Shown here piece by piece: positions 19,285 to 30,500 of a stretch of 64,000 nucleotides of DNA; the first letter of the stretch is position 1; each line of letters starts with the position of its first letter. This DNA comes from Lentilactobacillus parakefiri (GTDB lineage Bacteria; Bacillota; Bacilli; Lactobacillales; Lactobacillaceae): positions 26,377 through 90,376 of the forward strand of contig NZ_BDGB01000029.1 of NCBI RefSeq assembly GCF_002157585.1, in the 5' to 3' direction. Both the position numbers and the translations under genes were made by a program. The notes under the pieces were generated by a model, which did not search any database, had not been told where the DNA came from, and worked only from the letters and a program-made list of their open reading frames with translations.

Positions 19285-19983
19285 TTAATCACATTTGACG
19301 GCAGCCCGCTGTTTTTGGAAGACTTCCTGCAGCTGACTCGGGTTCAACAGTTCATCACTTTGAACCAGTTTGTACGCCCCCATAAACGTTGAGCTAATCA
19401 GCTGCTTTAGCTTTTCTTTCGGAAATTCATCTGGGTGTTTCAGCCAATCATAGCACACCCAAGCAAATCCACTCGTCAGGAAAATGACCGTATAGTCAAA
19501 TTCCCATTTCCTATCTGGAGTGACTTTGGGGCCTAGACGCCCTTGATCGAATAGATCGTTGAAGATCGTAATCGCCCTTTTCACGTTATTTTGAATCATC
19601 ATGGTGAAAATTGTGGTATCAATTGTCGAAACGAGCTTCATTCCTCGGCTATTCTGACTCATATAATCAACGACTTTGCCGACAGATTCACTAATTGCCC
19701 TCATTGGATCCGATTGATCTTCCCAGCCCTGAATAAACTGGTCTAGATCGTCGGCATACTTATCTTCCAACTGATCAAAAAGATCGTAGACATCGTGAAA
19801 ATACGTGTAAAATGTTCGCCGATTAATATGAGCTTGGCGCGTGATTTCAGTGACACTCACCGACCGAATCATTTCCCGGCCATTAGATAATCGGGTTGCG
19901 GCCTTGGCTTCTGGAACTTTACCTTCCATCACGGTAATGAACGCCCGAAAGATGGTTTGCTTCATTGAGATGTTTTGAAACAT
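19285..19983 (-). CDS. TetR/AcrR-family transcriptional regulator
   Basis: 232 residues. HTH domain at ~35-75 with SVTEITRQAHINRRTFYTYFHDVYDLF, then an all-helical ligand domain. The spacing between helix 1 and the recognition helix is slightly extended (KVPEAKAATRLSNGREMI). GGGGGAGTTAAC precedes ATG 19983. It belongs to the lactobacillus group of atypical TetR regulators; its target is unknown. It lies just downstream of the giant surface-protein gene on the same strand but is separated from it by a hairpin. Confidence 0.8.
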   Translation of the reverse strand: MFQNISMKQTIFRAFITVMEGKVPEAKAATRLSNGREMIRSVSVTEITRQAHINRRTFYTYFHDVYDLFDQLEDKYADDLDQFIQGWEDQSDPMRAISESVGKVVDYMSQNSRGMKLVSTIDTTIFTMMIQNNVKRAITIFNDLFDQGRLGPKVTPDRKWEFDYTVIFLTSGFAWVCYDWLKHPDEFPKEKLKQLISSTFMGAYKLVQSDELLNPSQLQEVFQKQRAAVKCD

Positions 19984-20083
19984 GTTAACTCCCCCTGTCA
20001 GAAACCCCGAACGCAACCCTATCTTTGACATTAGTATACAGTTATTATAACTGTTTTCAACTAATCTTATTAGATACAGGAAA

Positions 20084-20110
20084 GCAGCCCCCGGAAAAAC
20101 CGGTGGTTGC
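20084..20110 (-). terminator. Candidate terminator after giant gene
   Basis: Imperfect stem GCAACCACCGG/CCGGGGGCTGC around TTTTT on the minus strand, followed by TTTCC. Located 47 nt beyond the original stop of the giant gene. Confidence 0.4.
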
Positions 20111-20156
20111 CAACCTGAGGATTACATCGTAAGTTTCCATTTACTTAACAAAACAA

Positions 20157-20210
20157 CTAATTGATCGAAAACTTACGACGCCGAGAAATCCAGACGTAAC
20201 CAAGGGTCTA
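20157..20210 (-). other. Severed C-terminal tail of LPXTG sorting signal
   Basis: Past the TAG at 20208-20210 the frame continues TLGYVWISRRRKFSIN and then TAG at 20157-20159. That is the normal end of an LPXTG sorting signal: hydrophobic helix followed by a positively charged RRRK tail. The TAG therefore looks like a point mutation that removes the stop-transfer tail. Confidence 0.8.
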
Positions 20211-23200
20211 AAGCAGCATTAGAATCATTCCTAAGACTGCAATCAATAATTGATTAGCGGTATTCTCATTCGTTTGAGGTAACTTCTTTTGAGCATTAAC
20301 CTGGTTACCACTTACCATTGACTGTGGATTTGACATGGTTGACGTTGGCGTTGTCAAACCAGTCGTAGCCGCAGTATTTGGTTGAGTGATCACCGGACGA
20401 GAGCCATTACCATTTCCACGATTCTCGTTAGTTCCAGTTTGGTTATTGGACTGGCCATTATTATTTGATGGCGTTGAAGGGGATTGGCTGTTCCCTCCAA
20501 CATGATTACCTGTTGAAGGGACTTGGTTAGTTCCTCCGTTATTAGAACCCGTCGAGCCATTTGGTTCATCAGGAACAGTCACCGTTCCGCCGGGGTTAAC
20601 CGGTGAAACTGGAGAAACTGGAGATCCTGGGAACTTATTGGTCACGGTCTTCTGGTTACCACCAAAAATGATGGGAATCAATCCAGCCACCGCACCAATT
20701 CCAATAATTGGAATCAGTAGTGGAATTAAAATCGAAAGAATCAATGGAATACCAATGATGATTGGTAGTAATCCAATTAGTCCATTAAGGATTGGCAGTC
20801 CCAGCAGAACAATTGGCAGAACCAATAACTTCGGTACTATGATTGGCAGGATTACTGGAAGTAATGCCACCAATAAAATCGGTAACAGAATTGGGAGAAG
20901 CGCAGCTAATAATAGTGGAATTATCATTGGCATGATAATTGGAACAATTATTGGTACGATAATGACTTTATTTCCGCCGAGCAACAACTGAATCAATCCT
21001 GGCAAGATTGAGCCGAGAAGTTTAAGCAGATTATTGCCATTCCCAATCGTATTTAGAATACTCATTAGAGGAATCAATGCTAACAACAGTGGTAAGCCAT
21101 TGAAGTTAATATTGATGTTAATATTATGATTCTTATTCCCGTTCAATAATCCACCGAGAAGGCTTCCGAGTAAGCCACCGACAAATGGAAGCAAGAAGCT
21201 CTTCAGCATATTTCCGAACTGTCCAATCACACCTGTCAACAATTTGTTGCCAAGTTGAAGAAGCAACCCGAAGATAATCAGTGGTAAGGCTAAGCCCTTA
21301 ATTAGGGAGTTAGCGCTATTCTTAACCAGGTTGTAACCCAGTAAGAATCCAATATTTAAAACGAGAATAGTTTGTGCAATTGCACCAATTGTCTTCAACA
21401 GATTATCAAGCCAGGCAGGAACTTTGATGGTTGGAATCAAGTTGGCTAATAGTGATAAGCCAACCAGTACAACACCAAATGAAACGATACCCATTAAGTT
21501 CTTAATCAACTGTGAAAGACCACTCTTAAGTGAATCACTTACCGTTGAAATAGCGGACTCAATTGCGTTGATAAGCTGGATTAAACCAGTATTGAAGCCA
21601 TCAAGAACATTCTTGAGAATTAAGTTAAATAATCCGGAAACAATGTTCTTACCAATATTGAACAAAGTGGTGATTAGTGCAAACAATACAGATCCAATTC
21701 CAGAAATAAATCCTGGAATGAACTTCAAGAGACTAACGAGATCGACTATGTGAGTCAACAAACGACCCAGAAGCCATCCTGGAAGACCAAGGATGATCGC
21801 GTTGAGAATTGTCAGTGGATAAGTCAATCCCTTACCCAAACCGGTAATGATATTACCGATCAATGTTGGCAATCCCTTGAAAATCACTTGAAGTGGGAAC
21901 GAAGCGAGCTTAAAGAAGAAGTTAATCACATTTCCAATTGTCTTAGAAATCTGCTCACCAAATTGTTTAAGCCCATTGGCGATGAGCCAAATTGGTGCAG
22001 TGACGGCAAATGTTAGGAGGTTCTTCAGCATGCCGTTAATACCGCTAATGGCGTTAGCAACAAATTTCTTAAGTGAATTTACCGTCATGACAGCTTGAAG
22101 GAGACCACCAATGATTAATGGAACAACTGTGTCAAATACCTTAAAGAACAATGCGTTCTTAACCAGTAAGTTGATAAACTGAAGTGGTTTAATTCCAAAT
22201 AACATTAACGGCAGAATCAAGCCGAATGTGAACAGCTGACCTAACCCTTTCATCAAGCCGCGGGCAATCACTGTCACAAGTCCAGATAAGATAAATGTCT
22301 TAAATAGATTTTGTAAGAGTGAACGACCGTTGCTTAACAAGTTGCCAATTCCAGATAAGATAATCGCTGGCAGCCATTGAAGCAGGCTGTTGCCTAACAA
22401 TGCCAATGGAACGGCAGTGATTAAGCGACCCAGTCGAATACCAGGTAATGACAACAACAGGAGTGGTAAGAAGTTCAGTGGTAAAAGCAACGTCAAGCCG
22501 ATGCCAACAAGACCATTGACAAGTAGCGGCAAAACGATGTTATTCATCAACCAATTGAACGGGCCGACAACAACTTGCTGGTTAACTTGTCGTAAGAACC
22601 CAAGAACACCAAGTGCTCCAGGCACAATGGCAAATCCAGTAAGCAGATCGCCCAAATGTTTAATTCCGCGAATAAAGAAGGTAAACGTTGAACCGATCTT
22701 CATTAATCCCTGAACGATTCCCTTGAGAACCTTAGGAACGATTTGACCCGCATTCCACATCTTTCTTACGTTGGAAATAAACGATCCAATGGCATTAAGT
22801 GGATTGCTGCCGTTTATGATGAATAATAAGCCGGCAATGTTGAGTAATAATTTACCAAGCAACCTTGAAACCAAGTGCGTGATAATCATGACTACTCCAG
22901 AAATCAGGTGGGATACAATTGAGCCTAATGCAAGGCCAATCCCCCAAATGATCTGCAATCCTTTAAATACGGTGTTAACTGCATTGACAATATTCTTCAA
23001 TATGCCATTCAGTTTGTTTTGAGATTTAATTGTATCAATGACTGTCTTCAAACCACCAACAAGTGCAGTGATTGGACTCAACAGGAGATTCAGAAGCTTC
23101 AATCCAAAGAAGGCAACAATTGGTACAAGATTGTTAATTAATAAATCAAGAACGGGTTTGATGAATAAGTTGTACGGCAAGCCCAGAACTGCAAGGCCCG

Positions 23201-24539
23201 CTGGAATTAATCCACCAAGAAGCATTGCGCCCCTGAACAGTCCACCCAATGGATTGATAATATCCGGCAAGGCGAGAACTGCGAGCTTAATCAATTGACC
23301 GAACCCATTGAAGAAGTTCTTGAACAGGTTTGGAACAAATGAGAATACCGACTTGATTCCATTGATCACTAACTGTTTCAAGCCTTGGAATACCCCTGAT
23401 AAGCCTGTCTTCAGCAAGTTAAATGCCAAATCTGTCAATCCTTTGGTTAAAAGACCAATGAGCGCCAGCGGCATTAACAAGCTGCCAAGCAAACCGGCAG
23501 TAATACCAAGTGCCAAACGACCGAGATCGTTCATCAAGTCTTGGGCAATGTTTGAAAGCCCGTTGAGACTATTAATCAGTGAAGCAATCATCTTAGGAAC
23601 CTGCTTCAATGCTAACAACCAGTTAAATGGGAAGATTGGCAGAAGCAATGCACCAAGGCCCTTAAGAAGTGAAGCAACCGCAGAAATGCCTTCAACAAGT
23701 GCTTTGATACCATCAAGCGCAAATGTAGATAATGGACCTAAGAGATCCTTCAAGACATTTCCCATCTTCTCAAGCACGTTAAGCAGTGGATGCTGACCGT
23801 TAAAGAGATCCTTTAAAACATTGATCAATTCGATTAAAGGCCAAGTAATCAGTGCCAACGGCAAGAGAAGCAATTTCGTCAAGTCAAGAATACCGTTGAG
23901 TAAGAGCTGTCCAACTAAGCTAATTAAATCAGGAATGACCTGAGCCAATGACTTCATGTGTGCGATGATTAATGGAATTAACATTGTGATTCCAGCAATT
24001 AACGGCAGAACAAGCAAAGTAAGTGGACTCAGCAAAAGTGATGCAATTAAGCCAGTAACGGCAGCGATAATTGGGATGATAAGCCCAACAACCGGCATCA
24101 AGAGCAGACGAACAACGGTTTGAGCAGCACTTGCAAGAGTGGCAAATATTGTGAATGGCAAAGCCACGTTCTTAATAAAGTCACCGAGCAGCTTCAATGG
24201 ATTGAGATCATTTAAGAAATCAAAGGTATTTCGAAGCAGTGCAAGTGCTTCCTTAACAACCCCAACCCTTCGTAAAACATTCAGTGCAGGAATAATTAAG
24301 TTAACTAAATTCAAGACAGCTTTGATGACGTTGCCAATAAACTTGGCAAGCTGGCTGACGGTGAGAATCAAGCCAACAATTCCAGCGCCGATGAGCGGAA
24401 TAATCAGACCGGTAATTGGACTAAACAGATTTAACAATCCAAGAATTCCAAATCCGATGAGGTTTGCAATCGTGGTAATTGGTGAAACAAGTAAACGACC
24501 GAGTGAACTAATGATCGTTCCAGGAATTGAGAATAACAA
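20208..24539 (-). CDS. C-terminal part of interrupted giant hydrophobic surface protein
   Basis: 1443 residues if translated from the TTG at 24539, but no good ribosome site precedes that codon and the frame is identical to that of the 4451-residue ORF ending 18 nt upstream. I read it as the 3' part of the same gene beyond an in-frame TAA. Content: ~1300 residues of Leu/Ile/Gly/Pro/Asn-rich hydrophobic segments separated by short Lys/Asn/Ser loops (for example LIGFGILGLLNLFSPITGLI), then a hydrophilic Pro/Gly/Asn/Thr stalk from FGGNQKTVTNKFPG, and finally LPQTNENTANQ plus a hydrophobic stretch. LPQTN is a sortase-type motif (Gly replaced by Asn), but the helix is followed at once by TAG instead of a basic tail. 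Confidence 0.75.
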   Translation of the reverse strand: MLFSIPGTIISSLGRLLVSPITTIANLIGFGILGLLNLFSPITGLIIPLIGAGIVGLILTVSQLAKFIGNVIKAVLNLVNLIIPALNVLRRVGVVKEALALLRNTFDFLNDLNPLKLLGDFIKNVALPFTIFATLASAAQTVVRLLLMPVVGLIIPIIAAVTGLIASLLLSPLTLLVLPLIAGITMLIPLIIAHMKSLAQVIPDLISLVGQLLLNGILDLTKLLLLPLALITWPLIELINVLKDLFNGQHPLLNVLEKMGNVLKDLLGPLSTFALDGIKALVEGISAVASLLKGLGALLLPIFPFNWLLALKQVPKMIASLINSLNGLSNIAQDLMNDLGRLALGITAGLLGSLLMPLALIGLLTKGLTDLAFNLLKTGLSGVFQGLKQLVINGIKSVFSFVPNLFKNFFNGFGQLIKLAVLALPDIINPLGGLFRGAMLLGGLIPAGLAVLGLPYNLFIKPVLDLLINNLVPIVAFFGLKLLNLLLSPITALVGGLKTVIDTIKSQNKLNGILKNIVNAVNTVFKGLQIIWGIGLALGSIVSHLISGVVMIITHLVSRLLGKLLLNIAGLLFIINGSNPLNAIGSFISNVRKMWNAGQIVPKVLKGIVQGLMKIGSTFTFFIRGIKHLGDLLTGFAIVPGALGVLGFLRQVNQQVVVGPFNWLMNNIVLPLLVNGLVGIGLTLLLPLNFLPLLLLSLPGIRLGRLITAVPLALLGNSLLQWLPAIILSGIGNLLSNGRSLLQNLFKTFILSGLVTVIARGLMKGLGQLFTFGLILPLMLFGIKPLQFINLLVKNALFFKVFDTVVPLIIGGLLQAVMTVNSLKKFVANAISGINGMLKNLLTFAVTAPIWLIANGLKQFGEQISKTIGNVINFFFKLASFPLQVIFKGLPTLIGNIITGLGKGLTYPLTILNAIILGLPGWLLGRLLTHIVDLVSLLKFIPGFISGIGSVLFALITTLFNIGKNIVSGLFNLILKNVLDGFNTGLIQLINAIESAISTVSDSLKSGLSQLIKNLMGIVSFGVVLVGLSLLANLIPTIKVPAWLDNLLKTIGAIAQTILVLNIGFLLGYNLVKNSANSLIKGLALPLIIFGLLLQLGNKLLTGVIGQFGNMLKSFLLPFVGGLLGSLLGGLLNGNKNHNINININFNGLPLLLALIPLMSILNTIGNGNNLLKLLGSILPGLIQLLLGGNKVIIVPIIVPIIMPMIIPLLLAALLPILLPILLVALLPVILPIIVPKLLVLPIVLLGLPILNGLIGLLPIIIGIPLILSILIPLLIPIIGIGAVAGLIPIIFGGNQKTVTNKFPGSPVSPVSPVNPGGTVTVPDEPNGSTGSNNGGTNQVPSTGNHVGGNSQSPSTPSNNNGQSNNQTGTNENRGNGNGSRPVITQPNTAATTGLTTPTSTMSNPQSMVSGNQVNAQKKLPQTNENTANQLLIAVLGMILMLL

Positions 24540-24554
24540 TCCTGTGGTGATATT

Positions 24555-24557
24555 TTA
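24555..24557 (-). other. In-frame ochre codon inside giant gene
   Basis: Minus strand reads TGG TCA TTG GTT TAA AAT ATC ACC ACA GGA: hydrophobic coding character is the same on both sides and the frame is unchanged. CAA (Gln) to TAA is the simplest single-base origin, giving SLVQNITTGLLFSIPG. Confidence 0.75.
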
Positions 24558-27500
24558 AACCAATGACCATACCCCAGCTAATACTTTGTTAAGAAAATCA
24601 TTAAGCTTCAAAACTTGTTGCAAGATCCATACCGGCAATGTGACTAATCCGCCGATTAACCCCTTCGGAAGCCCAACAATGATGTTCACAACAAGTCTGA
24701 ACAAGCTGTTAAGCAAGTTATTTCCAAGGAATTTTTCGAAGAGTGTCACACCCAACCCGGCTAGGAAGGATGCAGCTCGATTAAATAGACTGAGCAATGG
24801 ATTAATGATTCCAGCAATTAACAATGCTGGTAAGACAAGTGGCAATGCAACCAAACCAATTGGCAGCAGGTTAATCAAAATTCCAAGTGGGATCAAGATT
24901 AAGCCTGGCAGGCCAAGTGACAAGAGCATTGACAAGCCAATCACTGCTGAGAATGTTAGTGGAACAGCTGTCATGATAAAGATAGCGTAGTTCAGCAATG
25001 CAAACATTCCCGGAACCCAGGTCCCAACAATCATCCAAATAATGTCGACAATCAAGGCGACAATCCAGCCGATAATTGGAATCAAGCCAATCCAATTTGC
25101 CATCGCCCAAATTGGATTCTCCATGATCAGGTAGTAAATAAACAATTCAATTGGGAATACTGATCCTAACCAACTTTGTGCAATCATAAAGATTCCGGCA
25201 AGGAAGGCTGGAATATAAGCAACACCCAATACGTCAAAGCTAATGGCGGCTAAAATAGCAGCCAGTGGATTTGCAATAAATCCGGCAATCAAGGCAAAGC
25301 GTAAACTACCAACAATTCCAGGTAATGCAAGCAAGGTAGCAATTAAGTCACCTGATAACATCAATGGAAGTGTAATCAAGGTAATTCCCACCCCAAGGAA
25401 GGCAGCCATTGGTAAGAGTACCCAGTAGCTTAAGAATGATGGTACGTTAATACCAATATTCAAGACTTCTTGGAGGAAGATGACGATGGCGCCAATTCCG
25501 ACCACGATGAAGACAACAAATGCCAAAGCAAGGATGGATGGAATTGCATTGAGGACATACAATCCAATTAATCCGATTAACAGCCATTTTGCGTTAAACA
25601 ATGCAAGACCGGCTAATAATCCGACACCTGGAATCAGGCTGATAACATTAACGTTGAGTCTGAACAGATCCATCACCCCAAAACTAAGCAGTGCAAGCAA
25701 TGGAAGTGCCAGATAAGCGTAATTCGTGATGTTCTGGAACAGACTATTCAGTGGGTTCAACCAGTTTGTGAACGAACCTTGGAAGAAGAACAATGTGGCA
25801 GGAATGAAGATGCCGCTTAATTCCCAGTACAAGATTGGTTGAACAAACATGGTGTAAACCATGATGATAAATCCTTCGAAATCAGCAATTGGGTTAACAG
25901 CAAGTGATAATCCGATTGGGCCTAAGAACCAGGTCCAAACAATGTTGACTCCGATACCATAGATGGTGCCAAGCACAAGTCTGGCAATTCCTAGTGCAAT
26001 GGCTGGTAATGCAAGGATCCCCAGCAAAACAGCACCACCGATTAGAAGAATTGGCAAACCAAGCAAGCCGATTAGACCAAGTGACAAGAATTCTGCCGCT
26101 CCGATAACCGTTGAGAATGTCAGTGGAACCTGCGTCATGATAAAGATGGCGTAGTTCAGTAGCGCAAACATTCCCGGTACCCAGGTACCAACGATCATCC
26201 AAATCACATCAACGATTAAGGCAACAATCCAACCAATGATTGGGAACAGGCCAATCCAGTTAGCGAGACCCCAGATTGGGTTTTCCATAATCACGTAGTA
26301 AATCGCTAATTCAATTGGGAATACTGACTTTAACCAGCTTTGGGCAATCATGAAGGTTCCGGCAAGGAATGCTGGAAGCGATGCTAACCCAATGACACCA
26401 AAGTTAAAGGCAGCTAAGATGGCGGCCAGCGGGTTGACGAGCAATCCACTAATCAAGCCAAGCCCCAAGTTGTTAACGATAAACGGCAATCCGATCAGAA
26501 CTGCCAGGAAGTCAGCAACGAGCATGGATGGCAAGGTAATCAGGATAATCCCGACAGCCAGCATCGCAGCCATTGGTAAGAGTACCCAGTAGCTCAAGAA
26601 TGATGGAACGTTAATTCCAAGGTTAAGAACTTCTTGAAGCACAATGACAATCGCACCAATTCCGACGACGATGAAGACAATGAATGCTCCCGCGAGGACG
26701 GATGGAATGGCGTTGATGACAAACAGTGCAATCAAGCCGATTAACCCTAACTTGGCAAGTGTCAAAGCGATGAAGCCGATCAATCCAAGGCCTGGGAACA
26801 AGTTCAACGAAAGCATTGAAAGACGGAGGCCATCGATGGCAGCAAGACCAAGTAATGCAAGAATTGGTAATGCAAATTTAGCAAAGAAGGTAATTCCTTG
26901 ATAGAGATATCTTAATGGATTCAACCAGTTCATGAACGCACCAGCAAAGAATAAGAACGTTACCGGAACGGTCAGGCCTGCAAATGCAATGTAGAACGCT
27001 GGCTGAGTAAACATGGTATAGAGCATGATGATAAATCCGATTGCATCAGCAGTTGGATTAACCATAAGGTCTAAAGCAATTGGTCCAAGGAACCAAGTAA
27101 AGATGATAAGAGCAGCGATCCCGTGAACGAGTCCAAAGATTGCTTTACCGACTGATTGAATAATGCTTGGTATAGCTAACAATCCAAGAAGAATTGCGCC
27201 GCCAATCAGCAAAATTGGAGCAGCCAAGATTCCCAAAAGTCCAAGGGAAAGCAATAAGGAAACGCCGGTAATCATTGAAAATACCATCGGAATGGTTGTT
27301 AGAGCCCAGATCGAGTAGTTCAAGAATGACATCATTCCTGGTACCCAAACGCCCACGATCATCCATAAGATGTCAACGATCAAAGCAACAATCCAACCAA
27401 TTATTGGAATCAGGCCAATCCAGTTAGCCATTGCCCAAATTGGATTGTTCATAACGAGATAATAGAGGAATTCCGCCATTGGGAAGACTGATGAAAGCCA

Positions 27501-30500
27501 GCTTTGGGCAATCATAAAGGTTCCAATGAAGAATGCCGGGATGGCAGCAACTCCGAGAATTCCGAAGGTCAAAGCAGCTAAGACTGCAGCCAGTGGATTT
27601 GCTAAGAATGATTCAAGTAGTCCAAGACCAAGGTTGCCAACAATGAATGGTAATCCAATGAGAGTTGCCAACAAGTCGCCTACCAACATCGACGGCAGTG
27701 TGATAAGAGTAATAACAACCCCTAGCACAGCAGCCATTGGTAAGAGTACCCAGTAACTCAAGAATGACGGAACGTTAATGCCAATGTTCAAGACTTCTTG
27801 AAGGACGATGACAATTGCACCAATTCCCACAAGCAAGAAGACAATCGCACCTAATGCAAGAATTGAAGGAATGACGTTAATCACGTAGATCGCGATTAAG
27901 GCAATCAGTCCAACAATCCCATTAAACAGACCAAGACCAGCTAATAATCCCATGCCAGGTATCACACTGACGAGGAGATCCGAAATTTGAAGGCCAATAA
28001 CCGCTCCGAAACTGAGGAGTAAGATTGCTGGCAATGCAAATTTGGCAAAAGCAGTTAAGCCTTGGAACAAGATTCTCAGTGGGTTCAACCAATTCAAGAA
28101 CATTCCAGCAAAGAGTAATCCAGTAACTGGAATACTAATTGCACCGAATACCCAGTAAAGAAGTGGTTGTTCAAACATCGTGTAAACTTGAATGACGTAC
28201 CCCATGAAGTCGGCAATTGGATTAACTGCTAAATCAAGTGCGATCGGTCCTAAGAACCAAACGAAGATGATGTTAACAGCAATTCCATAAATTAGGCTAC
28301 CAATTAAACCGGCAACCGTCTTGATAATACTTGGAATTGCAAGTACACCAAGTAGAATTGCACCGCCAATTAAATTGATAGGCAGGAAGAGTAATCCAGT
28401 AAGCCCTAACGACAACATGAGTGAAACCCCAACAATCGCAGAGAACGTCGTTGGAACGGCTGTTGCGATAAAGATTGCGTAATTCAGGAGAGCAAACATA
28501 CCAGGTACCCAAGTACCCACGATCATCCAGATTACATCAACGATTAAGGCAACAATCCAACCAATGATTGGGAACAGGCCAATCCAGTTAGCCATTTCCC
28601 AAATTGGGTTCTGCATAATCAGGTAGTAAATAAACAATTCAGCTGGGAACACTGATGAAAGCCAAGTTTGAGCAATCATAAATGATCCGGCAAGGAATGC
28701 TGGAATTGAAGCAGCTCCAAGAATGCCGAAGTTAAATGCAGCAATTGCTGCGGCAAGTGGATTTGCAACAAAGGCAGTTAATAGTCCAAGTCCCAAATTG
28801 TTAACAATAAATGGTAATGCCAACCAAGTGATATTGAAGTCATCCCGAAGCATCAGTGATAATGTAACCAAAATCGCAGTAACTGCTAAGATAACTGCCA
28901 TTGGTAGCAATACCCAGTAGCTAAGGTATGATGGTACGTTAATACCAATATTTAATACTTCTTGAAGCACGATGACAATCGCACCAATGCCAACAACGAT
29001 AAAGACAATTGCGGCTCCGGCGAGCATTGACGGAATCGTGTTGATAACGTACGCAACAACTAGGCCAATTAAGGCTAATTTAGCAAGACCTAAAGTCAGA
29101 ACGGAGATCAATCCAACTCCTGGAATGATGCTGATAAGACCAGCTGATAACTGAAGCCCATCAATTGCCAAAATTCCAAGTACTGCAAGGACTGGCAATG
29201 CCAATTTGGCAAAGGCTGAGATTCCGCTAAAGATATCCTTCAGTGGATTGAGCCAATTGATAAACATCCCGTTAAACAGCAGGATAGTTGCGGGGATTAA
29301 GAAAATCCCAAATGCGTAGTAGAGAACTGGTTGGGTGAACATGGTGTACAGCATGATGATAAATCCAACAAAGTCAGCAAGTGAATCAACCGCTAACTTA
29401 AGAGCCAACGGTCCTAAGAACCAGTTGAAGACAATATTGACACCAACGCCATATAACAAGTCAGGCAGCATTTGCAAACCGTAACGAATGACGATTGGAA
29501 GTGCGATTAGTCCAAGAACCACTGCAGCACCAATGAGGAGAATCGGCAATAATAATAAGCCATTAATCCCCGTTGCTAAGAGCAATGACACGCCGATGAT
29601 CGCCGAGAAGTCCAACGGAACTGCGGTCAAAATGAAGAGTGTATAGTTCAAGATCGCAAAGATTCCAGGAATCCAGGTTCCAACAGCCATCCAGAGAATA
29701 TCGTCAACTAATGCAGCAAGCCAACCGATAATCGGGAATAACCCAGCCCATTGACCAAGTTCCCAGATAGGATTTTCCATAATGAGATAGTAGAGGAACA
29801 AACTAAATGGGAAAATATCAGCCAGCCAGGTTTGCCCAACCATGAATGCTCCGGCGATAAATGCAACAATGGACGCTGCACCGATCACTCCGAAGACAAT
29901 GTTACCTAATAGACCGGCAATTGGGTTGGCAACAAATGCAGCTAATAAGCCAACTGATAGGTTACCGACAATCAATGGTAACTGAGTTAAGACAGCAATT
30001 GCATCAAAGGCAAGCATCAGTGTCAAGAACATCAGGATGCCAGCAACACCAAGGATTGCAGCTAATGGCAATAAGATCCAATAACTCAAATAAGAAGGTA
30101 CGCCAATACCAAGATTTAAGAATTCTTGGAGGAAGATAACAACTGCCCCAACTGCAACAAGCCCAACGACAATTAACCATCCATAGATAATCGATGGAAC
30201 TGTATTTAAGACAAACTGAGCAACTAATGCAACCAAACCAATCTCAGCAGCGGTTAATGCAAGCCAGGCAATTAAGCCTGAGCCTGGAATTAAGCTTACA
30301 ACGACTGATAACTTCAAAAGCTCGATGGCAATAAAGCTACCAAGTCCCAGTCCGATCAGGGACCAGATACCAAAGTCAGAAATGGTTTGGAAAATAAATC
30401 GTAGTGGATTCAACCAGTTTGCAAACATGCCAACAAAGAAGAATAACGTCAATGGAACGGTTATCACTCCGAAGACAATGTATAGAGCTGGTTGAACAAA

